Under the pieces are notes generated by a model that was given only the letters and a program-made list of their open reading frames with translations, had not been told where the DNA came from and did no database searches. A stretch of 64,000 bases of DNA. Source: Sindora glabra. Its lineage: Eukaryota > Streptophyta > Magnoliopsida > Fabales > Fabaceae. Location of the stretch: contig CM035234.1 in assembly GCA_020226215.1 (NCBI GenBank), positions 70,697,135 through 70,761,134 of the forward strand, read 5' to 3'. Shown one piece after another: positions 1 to 9,736 of this stretch (its first letter is position 1; every line of letters starts with the position of its first letter). Made by a program: the position numbers and the translations under genes.

Positions 1-845
1 AAGAATCAAGGGTGGTAGGACTTTGATTATGAGACGTTTGTGGATGTATCAACGAGGGTAATGCAAGGAAGGTCTCATGTTCAATAGCAGCAAGCAGTTT
101 GAGAGGTCTTCTTATCTATGCTTCCTCTTGGTGCGGCTGCTCAGGTCAGATGGTGGATATATAATTCTTATTTGAATCTATCACAAATTAGGGAATGAAT
201 TAAGTAGCTTTAACTATGTTACTGCAGTTTAGGAAATTATTTCCCCCCCCACAAAATGGGCTACAGAGTTTAATGCTGCATTCATAGTACCTTTTTTCCA
301 TTAGTTTGTTGGGCCTTCTGAGATAATTTTATTATCAAATTCCACTTGTTTTTATTAGAATCTTGGTTCCAATCACGTAACTATTTATAGTTTGACATTT
401 TTCATATAGCACTTCCATTAAAAGGAAAGAAAAATGGACAAGTTCGGACTATCTATTGATTATGTTATCTTAATTTGATACTGTCCAAAACCATCCATTT
501 TGTGCTATCATTGATTTTCAAATTCTTGAGATGGAATAGGTTGTGGAAGTAAAGGTAAATGGGATGAAGCAAAAAAGTTGAGTCCATATAAAGAAGTGCA
601 GGTAGGTTTCATGTTTCTGATTGAAAAGTAGAGACTATAACTAGTAGCTATTTAACATGCAAAATACTACTATTTGCATAAAATCGAGCCCTGTAAATGA
701 TAATCATGTTTTTCATTTCCTTGACTTAATTTCCTGTAAAGGTACTTGGAGAACAATGGTTGTATTGGAATGTGCATTAATATGTGCAAGGTTCCTACTG
801 AATATTTTTTTCACTAAGGAATCTAGACTTCCGTTGACAATGATT

Positions 846-1311
846 TTTTCAAATCAAAATTTTATAAAATAATATCCTAAATTGAATCATGTGAAAAGAA
901 TAATATTTAAGATGGAAAAGATTTATTATTGTTACTTGATGAATCCATTGTAATGCACATATGAAATTAGGATTTGCTGCAAATTATAAACTATTCACAA
1001 TCGGTCTTGATAACGAACTCCAATAAGGATTTATTACTCTTATCAACTCTAGATGAGAACTTAATTAGGGAGACTTTTTGACACTGATGAGGAGTGTTTA
1101 AAATCAGTCATAGGGTTTAGAATTAGCAACCTTTATTTATATTAATAATATTAGTGGGTCCGCCCATTGCCGAGAACCATCCATTATCACATTAATTTGA
1201 GTTAGATTACCATTGGGTTTAAACTATTCAATCACTTTAATATTAGGCTAAACCCTTTTATTTCTTATTTTATTATTGAATTAAATAGGTCCGCAAATAG
1301 AAAATCCAATA
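846..1311 (-). repeat. Copia 3' LTR (left on + strand)
   Basis: It aligns by eye with 7214-7651. Shared blocks include TTTATATTAATAATATT and TTATTGAATTAAATAGGTCC. This copy is about 28 bp longer, with the extra bases near 1205-1255, and it has lost the canonical TG start. Many substitutions separate the two LTRs, indicating an old insertion. Confidence 0.85.
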
Positions 1312-3300
1312 ATCTCTAACTTAGATTATGTAATTCAATAATAGTGGTCACTTTAATAGAATGTAAAAGAAAAATATGAAATCTTTACACCCACTGGTTT
1401 AAATTGATATCATAAATGTCTAGTAATATAAAACATAGTATTCGATAGGGATATCAATGAAATATATATAATGTACACTTATACCTCATTGACCATATAC
1501 AATATCTGATAGGGATATACATAACAAGTTTGTGCTCAATAAATTTACATGACAAAATTATAACAATTATATGTAGATCTTTACACACTGGGTCAAAGCA
1601 TCCACCCAATATGCTAAATGAGAATCATTATTCTCATCATAGTATTAAGACAAAGTCTAAACATCTTTATAAATATGTCATAACAAAAATGTACCAAATA
1701 TATAACAAAACATGAATATTTTATTTATACACATCTCAGGAAAATAATTTACATTATAGTATTTCTGTTAACCTAAAACATCAAAAGACTTAGCTAATCT
1801 TATATTAATTACATGATCATGATATACTCTGACAGCTAAGTAAGCCTTTGATTAGTGGATTTGCAAGTATACGATCTGTGGAAATATGTTCAACACATAT
1901 AATATGCTCATGTACTTTCTCTCGCACAAATTGATACTTTATATCAAAATGCTTTGTATAGGCAGAACTTCTATTATTATGAGAGAAGTTTATAGTAGCA
2001 ATATTGTCATAATCAATGGTTAAGTGTTTTGAGATGCTCTCAATAATCTTGAAACCATTCATTAACCATATAGTAGTATAAGTGGCCTCATAACATGTGA
2101 TATATTCTGATTCCATAGTGGAGATTGCTGTTACGAACTACTTAACAATTTTTCATGACATAACTCCTCCTGCCATCATAAAGATGTATCCAAGTGTAGG
2201 TTTGTGATAGTCCAGACAACTAACAAAATTTGAACCCAAGTAGCTTATAACTATGATATTTCCTGATCTCTTATAGATTAGCATGTAATCTTTTGTATCT
2301 TAAAGTTACCTCATCACTCTTTTTGCTATAGTCCAATGTCTTTGACCAGGATTACTCAAGTATCTCCTTAGTACACCAATAACATAAGCTATATCAAGAC
2401 ATGTGCATACTTAAGCATACATCAAACTACCGATAATCAATGCATATGGGATTTTTTTTATTCTTTCCATTTTAACATCACTTTGAGGACACTGGAACTT
2501 AGAGAAAACTTCTCCTTTTAAAATGGGTGTAGAAACTTAAGAGCAAGTTGACATATTGAACCTCTTCAATACTTTCACAATGTAAGTCTACTAAAACAAA
2601 CCAAGCAAACCCCAGAATCTATCATGATGAATCCATATCCCTAAAATATAAGAGGCATTTCCAATATCCTTCATATCAAAATGTTTAGATAACATTTGTT
2701 TTGCCTCAATAAGTAAGTTCATGTCATTACTTGCAAGGAGAATATCATCCATGTATAGTACTAAAATAACAAAGCTACCCCCACTTTTCAATATATAGAT
2801 ACATTGGTCAACTATATTCTCCTTGAACCCAAGTGAAGTCACTACCTTATTAAACTTAAGGTACCATTATCTAGAAGCTTGTTTTAAGGCATAAATGGAC
2901 TTTTTAAGTTGACACATAAGTTGCTCCTTTCCCTTTTCTTGGAAACCATCTAATTGGTACATATAAACAGTATGTATTAAATCACCATTTGGGAAAGCTA
3001 TTTTTACATCCATCTGATGTAGCTCTAAATCAAAATGAGCCATTAAAGCCATGATAATATGGAATGAGCCTTTGGTTAAAACTGGTAAAAAAGTTTCTTT
3101 GTAGTCTATACATTCCCTCTAGGTGTAAACTTTTACTACTAATTTGGCCTCATACCTCTTAACTTCACCTCGAGCACGTTTTTAGTCTTGAAGACCCACT
3201 TGTATCCGATTAGCTTATAATCTACAGGAAGCTCTACTAGATCTCATACTTGATTCTTATGCATTAAAGCTAACTCTTCTTTCATAGCATTCATCTAATT
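1312..3300 (-). pseudogene. Copia reverse transcriptase and RNase H remnants
   Basis: Reading right to left, the reverse transcriptase appears as a QMDVKIAFPNGDL block and the IYALKQASR segment (2867-3052). The YMDDILLAS catalytic box with following LSKHFDMKDIGNASYILG lies in 2591-2842. RNase H-like sequence occupies 1817-2116, with the copia C-terminal pattern in which DIKYQFVRE is followed by the ISTDRILANPL segment. The pieces lie in different frames separated by stops. About 500 bp at 1312-1810 between RNase H and the LTR is AT-rich with no recognisable coding. Confidence 0.85.
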
Positions 3301-3375
3301 AGAATAGTTTGAATTGGACATAGCTTGAGAAAAACTTGTAGGATTAGTATCATCATTAATATCATATTCATACTC

Positions 3376-4530
3376 TTATAAATTTATAAAATAATTATTA
3401 GAAATTGTCAATCTGCAAAATCTATGAGATCTTTTTAATGGAATTTCTTCTTCATTTATTCCATCTGGCTTAACATTTTCTACCATTGGCTGTACTGGAT
3501 TAATTGGTGGAGTAATAAAAGATGACTCTTCTAATATTGGTACCAATGAAACAATTGTTCTATCTTTAGAAAAATCCATGATATGTGGTATTTACCTTCT
3601 ATTATCTAACTCATCTTCAAAAAAGATAGCTTGATCAGACTCAATTACTTTAGTTAAATGAGTTAGATGGTGAAATATACTTCCCCTCGAGCCATTATAG
3701 TATCCAATGAAGCATCCACTAATAGTTTTTAAATTAAGCTTCCTTGTAGATGAAATATATGGCTTTGCTTTAGCTTTACAAGCCAAACTCAAAAATACTG
3801 TAAACTAAGCTTTTTATTGTATAATAGTTCTTGAGAGATCTTAGGTACTGACTTACTAGGAAGTTAATTTAGATTATATGTCGTTGTTCTTAACATATCA
3901 CCCCATAAGAATTCTGGCAATGAAATATAGGCCATCATGCATTTCACCATATCCATAAGAGTTCTATTCCTCCTTTTTGCAATTTCATTTTGCTCTGATG
4001 TACCAAGAAGGTGTAAGTTGCATGAATTCCACAATCTTATAAATATCTCATAAAAGGACTAGGGTTTCTTCCTATTTTATCATACCTACCATGATACTCA
4101 CCACCTCTATAAGAATTAATGCACTTTATCTATTTGCGAAGTTTCAATTGAACTGCCGCCTTGAATAACTCAAAAGCTTCCAGCGATTTTAACTTATCAC
4201 TAAGTAGCTCTACCTAACTAAATTTGGATTAATCATCAATAAATGTGATGAATTATTTGTAACCTCCTATAGCATTACATGTAATAGGCCCACTAATGTC
4301 AGTATGGATTAGTTCTAGAACATTTTCTTTTTTTCTTCTTTTACCTTTTCTAACTTTAGCAATAAGTTTTCCTTTAATACAATCTACAAATGTTCCAAAA
4401 TCCAAGAAGTCCAAATCATGAAGTACTTCTCCTTTTTACAAGTCTTTGAATTCTATCTCCAAAGATGTGTCCTAATCATCTATGCCACAAGATCTTTCAT
4501 CAATTCAACACTTTTTCTTACCCACAACAA
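3376..4530 (-). pseudogene. Copia integrase remnant
   Basis: 3592-3792 encodes the integrase tail, with the segment KAKPYISSTRKLNLKT followed by GCFIGY. At 4390-4500 the minus strand shows the pre-integrase zinc region, with LWHR and LGHI followed by FGTFVDCIKGK. The integrase core lies between these pieces but is interrupted by numerous stops and indels. 3376-3579 covers the variable linker toward reverse transcriptase. Confidence 0.8.
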
Positions 4531-4839
4531 AGTTTTTTAAATTTACGAAATTAAAATCTAAATCAACTCTATATAAACCATCACACATAGAACTAGCACC
4601 AATAATAGAAGATTAATAAAACAATTCAACTTTTTCATCTCCAAAATAATAAGAGTATCCAATAGAATCCAAAGTAACAACTGAAATTAAATTCCTTCTC
4701 ATAGAAGGTACATAAACTACATTATCAAGTAACACTCATGTACGGTCTTCAATTTCAACTTCATTGATTCTATGTGCTCCACTTCAACTCTATCTCCATT
4801 TTCGAGTTTTACTATTAGCTCTCCTTTATTTGGTTTCCT

Positions 4840-5765
4840 CAAATTTATTAGTGCTTGAAAAAAATTAGTCATATGAATAGTCGCACTAGTATCTAACCAC
4901 CAAGAGTTTGATGTTATATCAATAATGTTTGACTCAAAATAGACTAGAGCTAGTTGGGTAACTTTTTTTTTCTTCTCAACTTATTTCTTATATTTAAAAC
5001 AATCCACTTTCTTATGTCCATACTCCTTGTAAAACCTATAGTTATCCTTGAATTAGGCCTTATTGGGTTTATAACGTTGTTATCTATTAGATTCATCTTT
5101 TTCACTCTTCTTTCTTCCATAGTTATACTGTCCCTTGCCATTTTTCTAATTAAACTTTCTACCATGATCAAAATGTGTGCCATGAGATATATAATTAACT
5201 ATTTGAGCTTTTCCTTTCTTTATGTCTTCCTCTTCCTATGTAATAATAGAAATTAACTCATTAATAATCCATTTTGATTTCTGAGTATTATAAGAGATTC
5301 TTAAAATGTCAAATTAAGGCGGAAGAGACTCCAATATACATCAAGTTAAATAACTTTCTCCTAGATCAATTTGCATGATTTTCAGCTTGTTGTAATAGTT
5401 AACCAATCTCAAAATGTGTCCTCTCACCTCGCTGACACCATCATGCACTGATTTCTCAAGCAATGAAAGATATCACCCCCTTCTTAGGCTTGTTGAACTT
5501 CTTATACTTTTCTGCTATATAATACAAGAACTCTTTTGCATTTGTCATTTCAGGAATGCTCTCTTATTTTTATCCATCATGTTCTTTATTACCATCAAAC
5601 ATACCTTGTTAGAGTGGGTCCACTTTTATGATGATTCTTTTGATTTGTTGTAGATTGAATATTAATTTGAAATTCTATTTCCCTTATCACCAAGTCAAAG
5701 TTAGAGACTGCCAAATATATCTTTAGTGATTCCGCCTAGTCCTCATGATTGGTCCCATTAAGCAT
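4840..5765 (-). pseudogene. Copia gag and protease remnants
   Basis: Gag probably starts at 5765. The minus strand there reads MLNGTNHED, and the expected Trp codon that follows is TAG. LAVSNFDLVIREIEFQ, YYNKLK and a block starting LESLPP and continuing FDILRISYNTQKSKW then follow, to about 5190. This is a typical copia gag with many stops. The zinc-knuckle region (4980-5060) has lost its cysteines. Protease is visible near 4860-4920 as WWLDTSATIHMTN. The active-site triad reads D-T-S where the family has D-[ST]-G, so the protease would be inactive even without the stops. Confidence 0.8.
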
Positions 5766-6872
5766 TTTAATTGCATAGATAAAGGAGTTAAGGAAACAAA
5801 TTTTAAAACATTAATGCATTTTTAACCTTAATCATGTTAGAAAATTTTCCTAGTAAACTATACAATTGAATTCAGTATTATATTATAAAGCCCAATATTG
5901 ATAAGGCATTAAAGGCCGTATAATATAATATAAGGATGAAATATCATATTTCTAAAATTTTAATATCGATAGGCTGATGAAAATTCTCAAAATACAATAG
6001 TTATTCCTTCACTTATGGTATCACTAACAAATTATATTAATAATATTATATCGATAGGATATTAAAATATTATTAATATGATAGCATCCTAAGTTCAAAT
6101 ACCAATTTTATAAAATGTACAAAATTTTATGTAATTGGACCCACGATAGGTAGACTCACAATTATACAAAATTTCATAGTATAACATAAGCTTAAACAAT
6201 TTTCTAAAATTATTTTCCTATACATATATATACATAGGGAAAATAATTTATGGACTAAATAGTGCCCAAAAATTTCATAAAAATATATGTGGAAGTTGAA
6301 TATGTAATAATATTATAATGAAATTTTTAACTCAAAATAAAATTATTTGGCTATCCAAATTAAATATGCAAAAAAATTAAAATATTTTTAATTAAAAAAT
6401 CTGAAAATTTTTTCAAGATGTGACTTAATCTCAAAACACATCAAAAATAATTTTAATGATTAAATTCATGCCAAATCAAAATCCAAAGCATGAATTATAA
6501 AAGTCAAACACATATATAAAATGTCAAATGTATATACAAAATGCCACGGAAGATATAAAACAATTGTAAAAGTCATGTGGATTCAGAAACCTCAAGTATG
6601 AATTGTAAAATGTTGGACATGACTAAAGATGTATAAAATGTCAAACGTCAAGTACATATAAAAAGAAAAATCAAGCATGAATTGCAAAATGTTGTAATTT
6701 GTATACAGAAACCTCAAACACATATGTAAAACGTTAAATATAAACGTCAAAGTATATGTAAATAGCTAACGGCGCGCCAAACATAATGTTGTTGTTGTTA
6801 TTATTATTATTATTATTACATGTGCACGACGCCGAACCAAACCCTTATAAATAAAGTAAACATCAGAACCTC

Positions 6873-6887
6873 CTATCTATCTATCTA

Positions 6888-6947
<60 letters not shown>
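6873..6947. repeat. (CTAT)n-(AT)n microsatellite
   Basis: About four CTAT units run into more than 25 AT units. It sits inside the Copia leader. Confidence 0.95.
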
Positions 6948-6951
<4 letters not shown>

Positions 6952-7197
6952 GAATTTCAAATGCTAAATAAAAAATCGTACAAAAATGTTAAACATTCAT
7001 ATTACTCAAATATTAATTGATAAATCAAAGTTTTATAAAAATAATTAACTTGAAAGTTTTTTTTTTTTGGATAAAATTAACTTGAAAGTTATGAAGTAAT
7101 TTTAGGATTCATAGCAATTTTTATTCAAAATAATTCATCGCAAAATATAATATTATTCAAAAGATAAAATTTGATTCCTAAATTTACATAATAATAT

Positions 7198-7212
7198 ATC
7201 CACTGGTACCAA
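7198..7212 (-). promoter_or_regulatory. Copia primer-binding site
   Basis: The minus strand reads TGGTACCAGTGG immediately inside the right LTR. It matches the start of the plant initiator Met-tRNA primer-binding consensus (TGGTATCAGAGC) with a few changes. It confirms the minus orientation and the LTR boundary at 7214. Confidence 0.75.
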
Positions 7213-7213
7213 T

Positions 7214-7651
7214 TGTTAAAATCAAAATTTCATAAAATAATATCCCAAATTAAAATATGTGAGAAGAATAATATTAAAGGTAGAAAAGATTTATTATTAT
7301 TATTATCCAATGAATCTATTATAATGCGAATACGAAATTATAATTTGTTGCAAGTTAAGAACTACTCATAATTGATCTTGATCATGATCTTTTAAAAGAA
7401 TTTTCTACTCCTAACAATCCTAGAGAAATACTTGATTGGAGAGATTTTTTGATATTGATAGAGAGTATTTAGAATCAATTATAGGATTTATGAATAACGA
7501 TTCTTATTTATATTAATAATATTGATGGGTCAATCTATCACCAAAAACTATCAATTATCACATTAATTTGGATTAAATAATATTGAACTAAATCCTTTTA
7601 CATCTTATTTTATTATTGAATTAAATAGGTCCACAAATAGAAAATCCAACA
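7214..7651 (-). repeat. Copia 5' LTR (right on + strand)
   Basis: It starts TGTTAAAATC and ends AAATCCAACA on the + strand, giving canonical TG...CA ends. It is paired with 846-1311 and followed by the target-site duplicate TGATC. Confidence 0.88.
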
Positions 7652-8054
7652 TGATCCCTAGTATCTATTCTCCCATATGGTTAAATTAATGTCTGAAAAC
7701 TCCTTTGATGACCTAAATGTTCTGACAATGATGATGACACGTGTCTAGTCGAAAACTTAGTTTCAATATAGTGGCTTGCCAAATTAAGATATATAATTTC
7801 GAACTTTAATTTGCGTGTATCTTAATTGTCTCAGATTTCGAAGATATGAGCTGTGATATGGTGTATGGTCAAACTCCACCTCCATTTGAAGATGATCAAG
7901 TTTCCGAACAACCTTGCTATGCTGATATTTGTAGGTATAGCAGTACAATTCTCTATTGTCCGATGCACAAAGCTTGCCAATTTCTGACATCTCATAATTC
8001 GCAGACTCTATGGCAAGCCCAAGCTCCAGTGTCTGTCCCAAACTACAAGCTTGA

Positions 8055-9679
8055 ACCAACAATTCCTTCTAGAATAAACTTTATAATGGCAGAATTTACT
8101 GTAGTATCTACTAAGCTTCTCACTTCGATATGTCATCTGAGGCTGCTTAGCCGTCTGGCTTCAGAAACTACGAATTTTATAACTACGTAATATTGTAATG
8201 TGGATTACATCGATTTGTTAAGGAAATTGAAAATGAGTTATGAAAGAGAATGACACGATTTTTTAGCATAAGAGAGTTCCGGGTCTCTCAGAAATTTTAG
8301 GGTCCCCATGCAAAATCGTTCATAAATTTAAGTAGTGCCATGTACCCAAGTGACTGATCTTGAATCTTCAAATCATGCTGTGTAATCAGTAACTATATTG
8401 TTTGGAATCAAGGGGTTCTGTGCTTTGATTGACTTGAGGACATCAACTGGTTTCTCAACTCACTTTTCCATTTGTCCACTAATATAGCATCATTTACTCG
8501 TAATTCATTGATCCTCTTACTGCTACACTAATTCCATTTAACCAACAAAACAATCATCTTTAAAGCTAGTTATCATATGATTGGAGATATTATAGGAAAA
8601 TCCTGCATAAAGTAAGAGCCAGACAAAGCTTGAATTAGCGTTTTCCATTTTTGTATTGCTACATAGAGGATGTCTGATCACAGTACTTCTCAAGTTAAAA
8701 TGTCAGTTTGTCAGGGTGTGAGACAATCGCAGGGGTAAATTTTGACCAAAGAACATTGTGTTGTTGACAAGAAAAAGAAATTCTGGAATTGTTTCTGTCC
8801 TGTCTGAATAAATGAAATAAATGATGTATGGCTTGGTAATTGGTATCTTGCTTTGAGAGCGTTAGTCAGTACGCATGTATTTAAGAATGAGGTCAATGTT
8901 CTGTCCTCAGAAACAAGTCTATCATGCATGCTTCCCTACAAATTATCATGGATGAGCAAACTCATGCTGCAGCCACATTCAAATTCAACCTTCTTGCTTT
9001 CCAAAATTAGAGAAAGTTCTGATTTGGTTTTGATATGCTTCCAAGGGTTGTAAATTAGCGAATTACAATTTGGTATCTCGTCTTCTCATTCCTTCCTCAG
9101 TCTCCACAAGAAAGTTGACGTGAAAGAGAATATAACTATGTTAAATGCTTGAAATTCCAAATCAATTCAGTAAACCCAAAATTAAGCCGCATGTCCGTCT
9201 CTTGCCACGCCTTGCAGATTAAGATATGCAGAAATTCTTGAACATCATGTGAACGTCCCTATCACGTGAAGAATTCATGAAAACGTTCTCTCCTGCACAT
9301 TTGTTCAATTGTTGTACTATTGCATGGTATCTGTTGGAGTTGTGACTTCCACTCACTCGTGGCCTTCAACTTGTGATTCCGTTCCTCTTGTGTCCGTGAT
9401 TTTTGTGGCTAAGGACAGTTCTCAAATGTTGCGCCTTAAACTTTGGCATCTCTCCTTCAAACGTGATATAATTTCTACCCTTTCACGTTGATTATGCTAA
9501 TTTTTTCAACCTCTTTAGACATTCATTAGTAAATAGTAACAGTGGTTATATACCTGCACAGTGTACATATAATGTTCCATTTGTCCTTTTCTGCTTTGAA
9601 AAAATCTCTATCCCTTCGGCGACGTCGATCCCGTGACCAATCAGTTATCTTGAACGTCCCAGTGTTATTGCACAGCGCC
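8055..9679. other. Intergenic DNA between D27 pseudogene and GH9 gene
   Basis: I recognise no gene, RNA or transposon. Short open frames occur on both strands, such as 8711-8929 and 8853-9053. They lack recognisable domains and look like chance. The last few hundred bases presumably contain the GH9 promoter. Confidence 0.5.
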
Positions 9680-9686
9680 TATAAAT
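9680..9686 (+). promoter_or_regulatory. TATA box of the GH9 gene
   Basis: TATAAAT lies 57 bp before the ATG at 9737. Transcription would begin about 30 bp downstream. The upstream ATGs at 9688 and 9692 would then lie outside the mRNA, which supports 9737 as the start. Confidence 0.65.
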
Positions 9687-9736
9687 CATGAATGCCATGC
9701 CTTCCCCCCACACTTGTCAACCATAGTTCTGCCCTC

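Larger units (their letters stand above)
5766..7213 (-). other. Copia 5' leader region with degenerate short repeats and microsatellites
   Basis: This is non-coding, very AT-rich leader between the 5' LTR (right) and gag. Around 6470-6760 degenerate copies of a motif resembling GCATGAATTGTAAAATGT recur about three times and CAGAAACCTCAA recurs twice. A short GTT/ATT tract is at 6787-6816. A CTAT run passing into a long AT run lies at 6873-6947. Confidence 0.6.
846..7651 (-). mobile_element. Complete but decayed Ty1/copia LTR retrotransposon
   Basis: Two related terminal repeats (846-1311 and 7214-7651) flank an internal region whose coding remnants read on the minus strand in the order gag, protease, integrase, reverse transcriptase, RNase H, which is the copia order. 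A primer-binding site complementary to initiator Met-tRNA lies just inside the right LTR. Flanking pentamers TGATT (841-845) and TGATC (7652-7656) are a target-site duplication with one mutation. Removing the element plus one duplicate rejoins the host exon exactly before its GT splice donor at 7661. Every reading frame is broken by stops and shifts, and the LTRs are strongly diverged, so it is an old, immobile insertion. Confidence 0.9.
1..8054 (+). pseudogene. D27: DWARF27 (beta-carotene isomerase) pseudogene, 5' part outside window, split by a Copia element
   Basis: D27 proteins are plastid iron-binding isomerases that convert all-trans to 9-cis beta-carotene, the first step of strigolactone synthesis. 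Six exons can be followed: 1-144, 228-322, 540-601, 742-845 (resuming 7657-7660), 7835-7934 and 8005-8054. Diagnostic pieces are DVSTRVMQG, KWATEFNAAF, VNGMKQKS, a Cys-rich stretch reading NGCIGMCINMCK, LPLTM, MSCDMVYGQ followed by a Pro/acidic run, and the terminal SSSVCPKLQA then TGA (8052-8054). The gene is dead. There are in-frame stops at 16, 85, 100, 302 and 579. An eight-C run at 243-250 shifts frame by two, and a T-run near 804-811 shifts it by one. The donor after 322 reads AT instead of GT. The last junction (7934/8005) is one base out of frame. A 6.8-kb Copia element sits in exon 4. The order of these events is unknown. Confidence 0.9.

Noticed and set aside
6771..6780. GGCGCGCC site in AT-rich DNA as a regulatory element
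   Set aside because: An isolated palindromic octamer without context. Another copy of the core occurs at about 37413, with no sign of shared function.
7784..8062. 92-residue minus-strand frame over the last D27 exons
   Set aside because: The opposite strand reads recognisable D27 sequence, so this frame is antisense shadow.
9692..9736. Upstream in-frame ATG adding 15 residues to the GH9 protein
   Set aside because: It lies only a few bases after the TATA box, so it would be outside the mRNA. The extension is also not signal-peptide-like, and the 9737 start gives a normal one.
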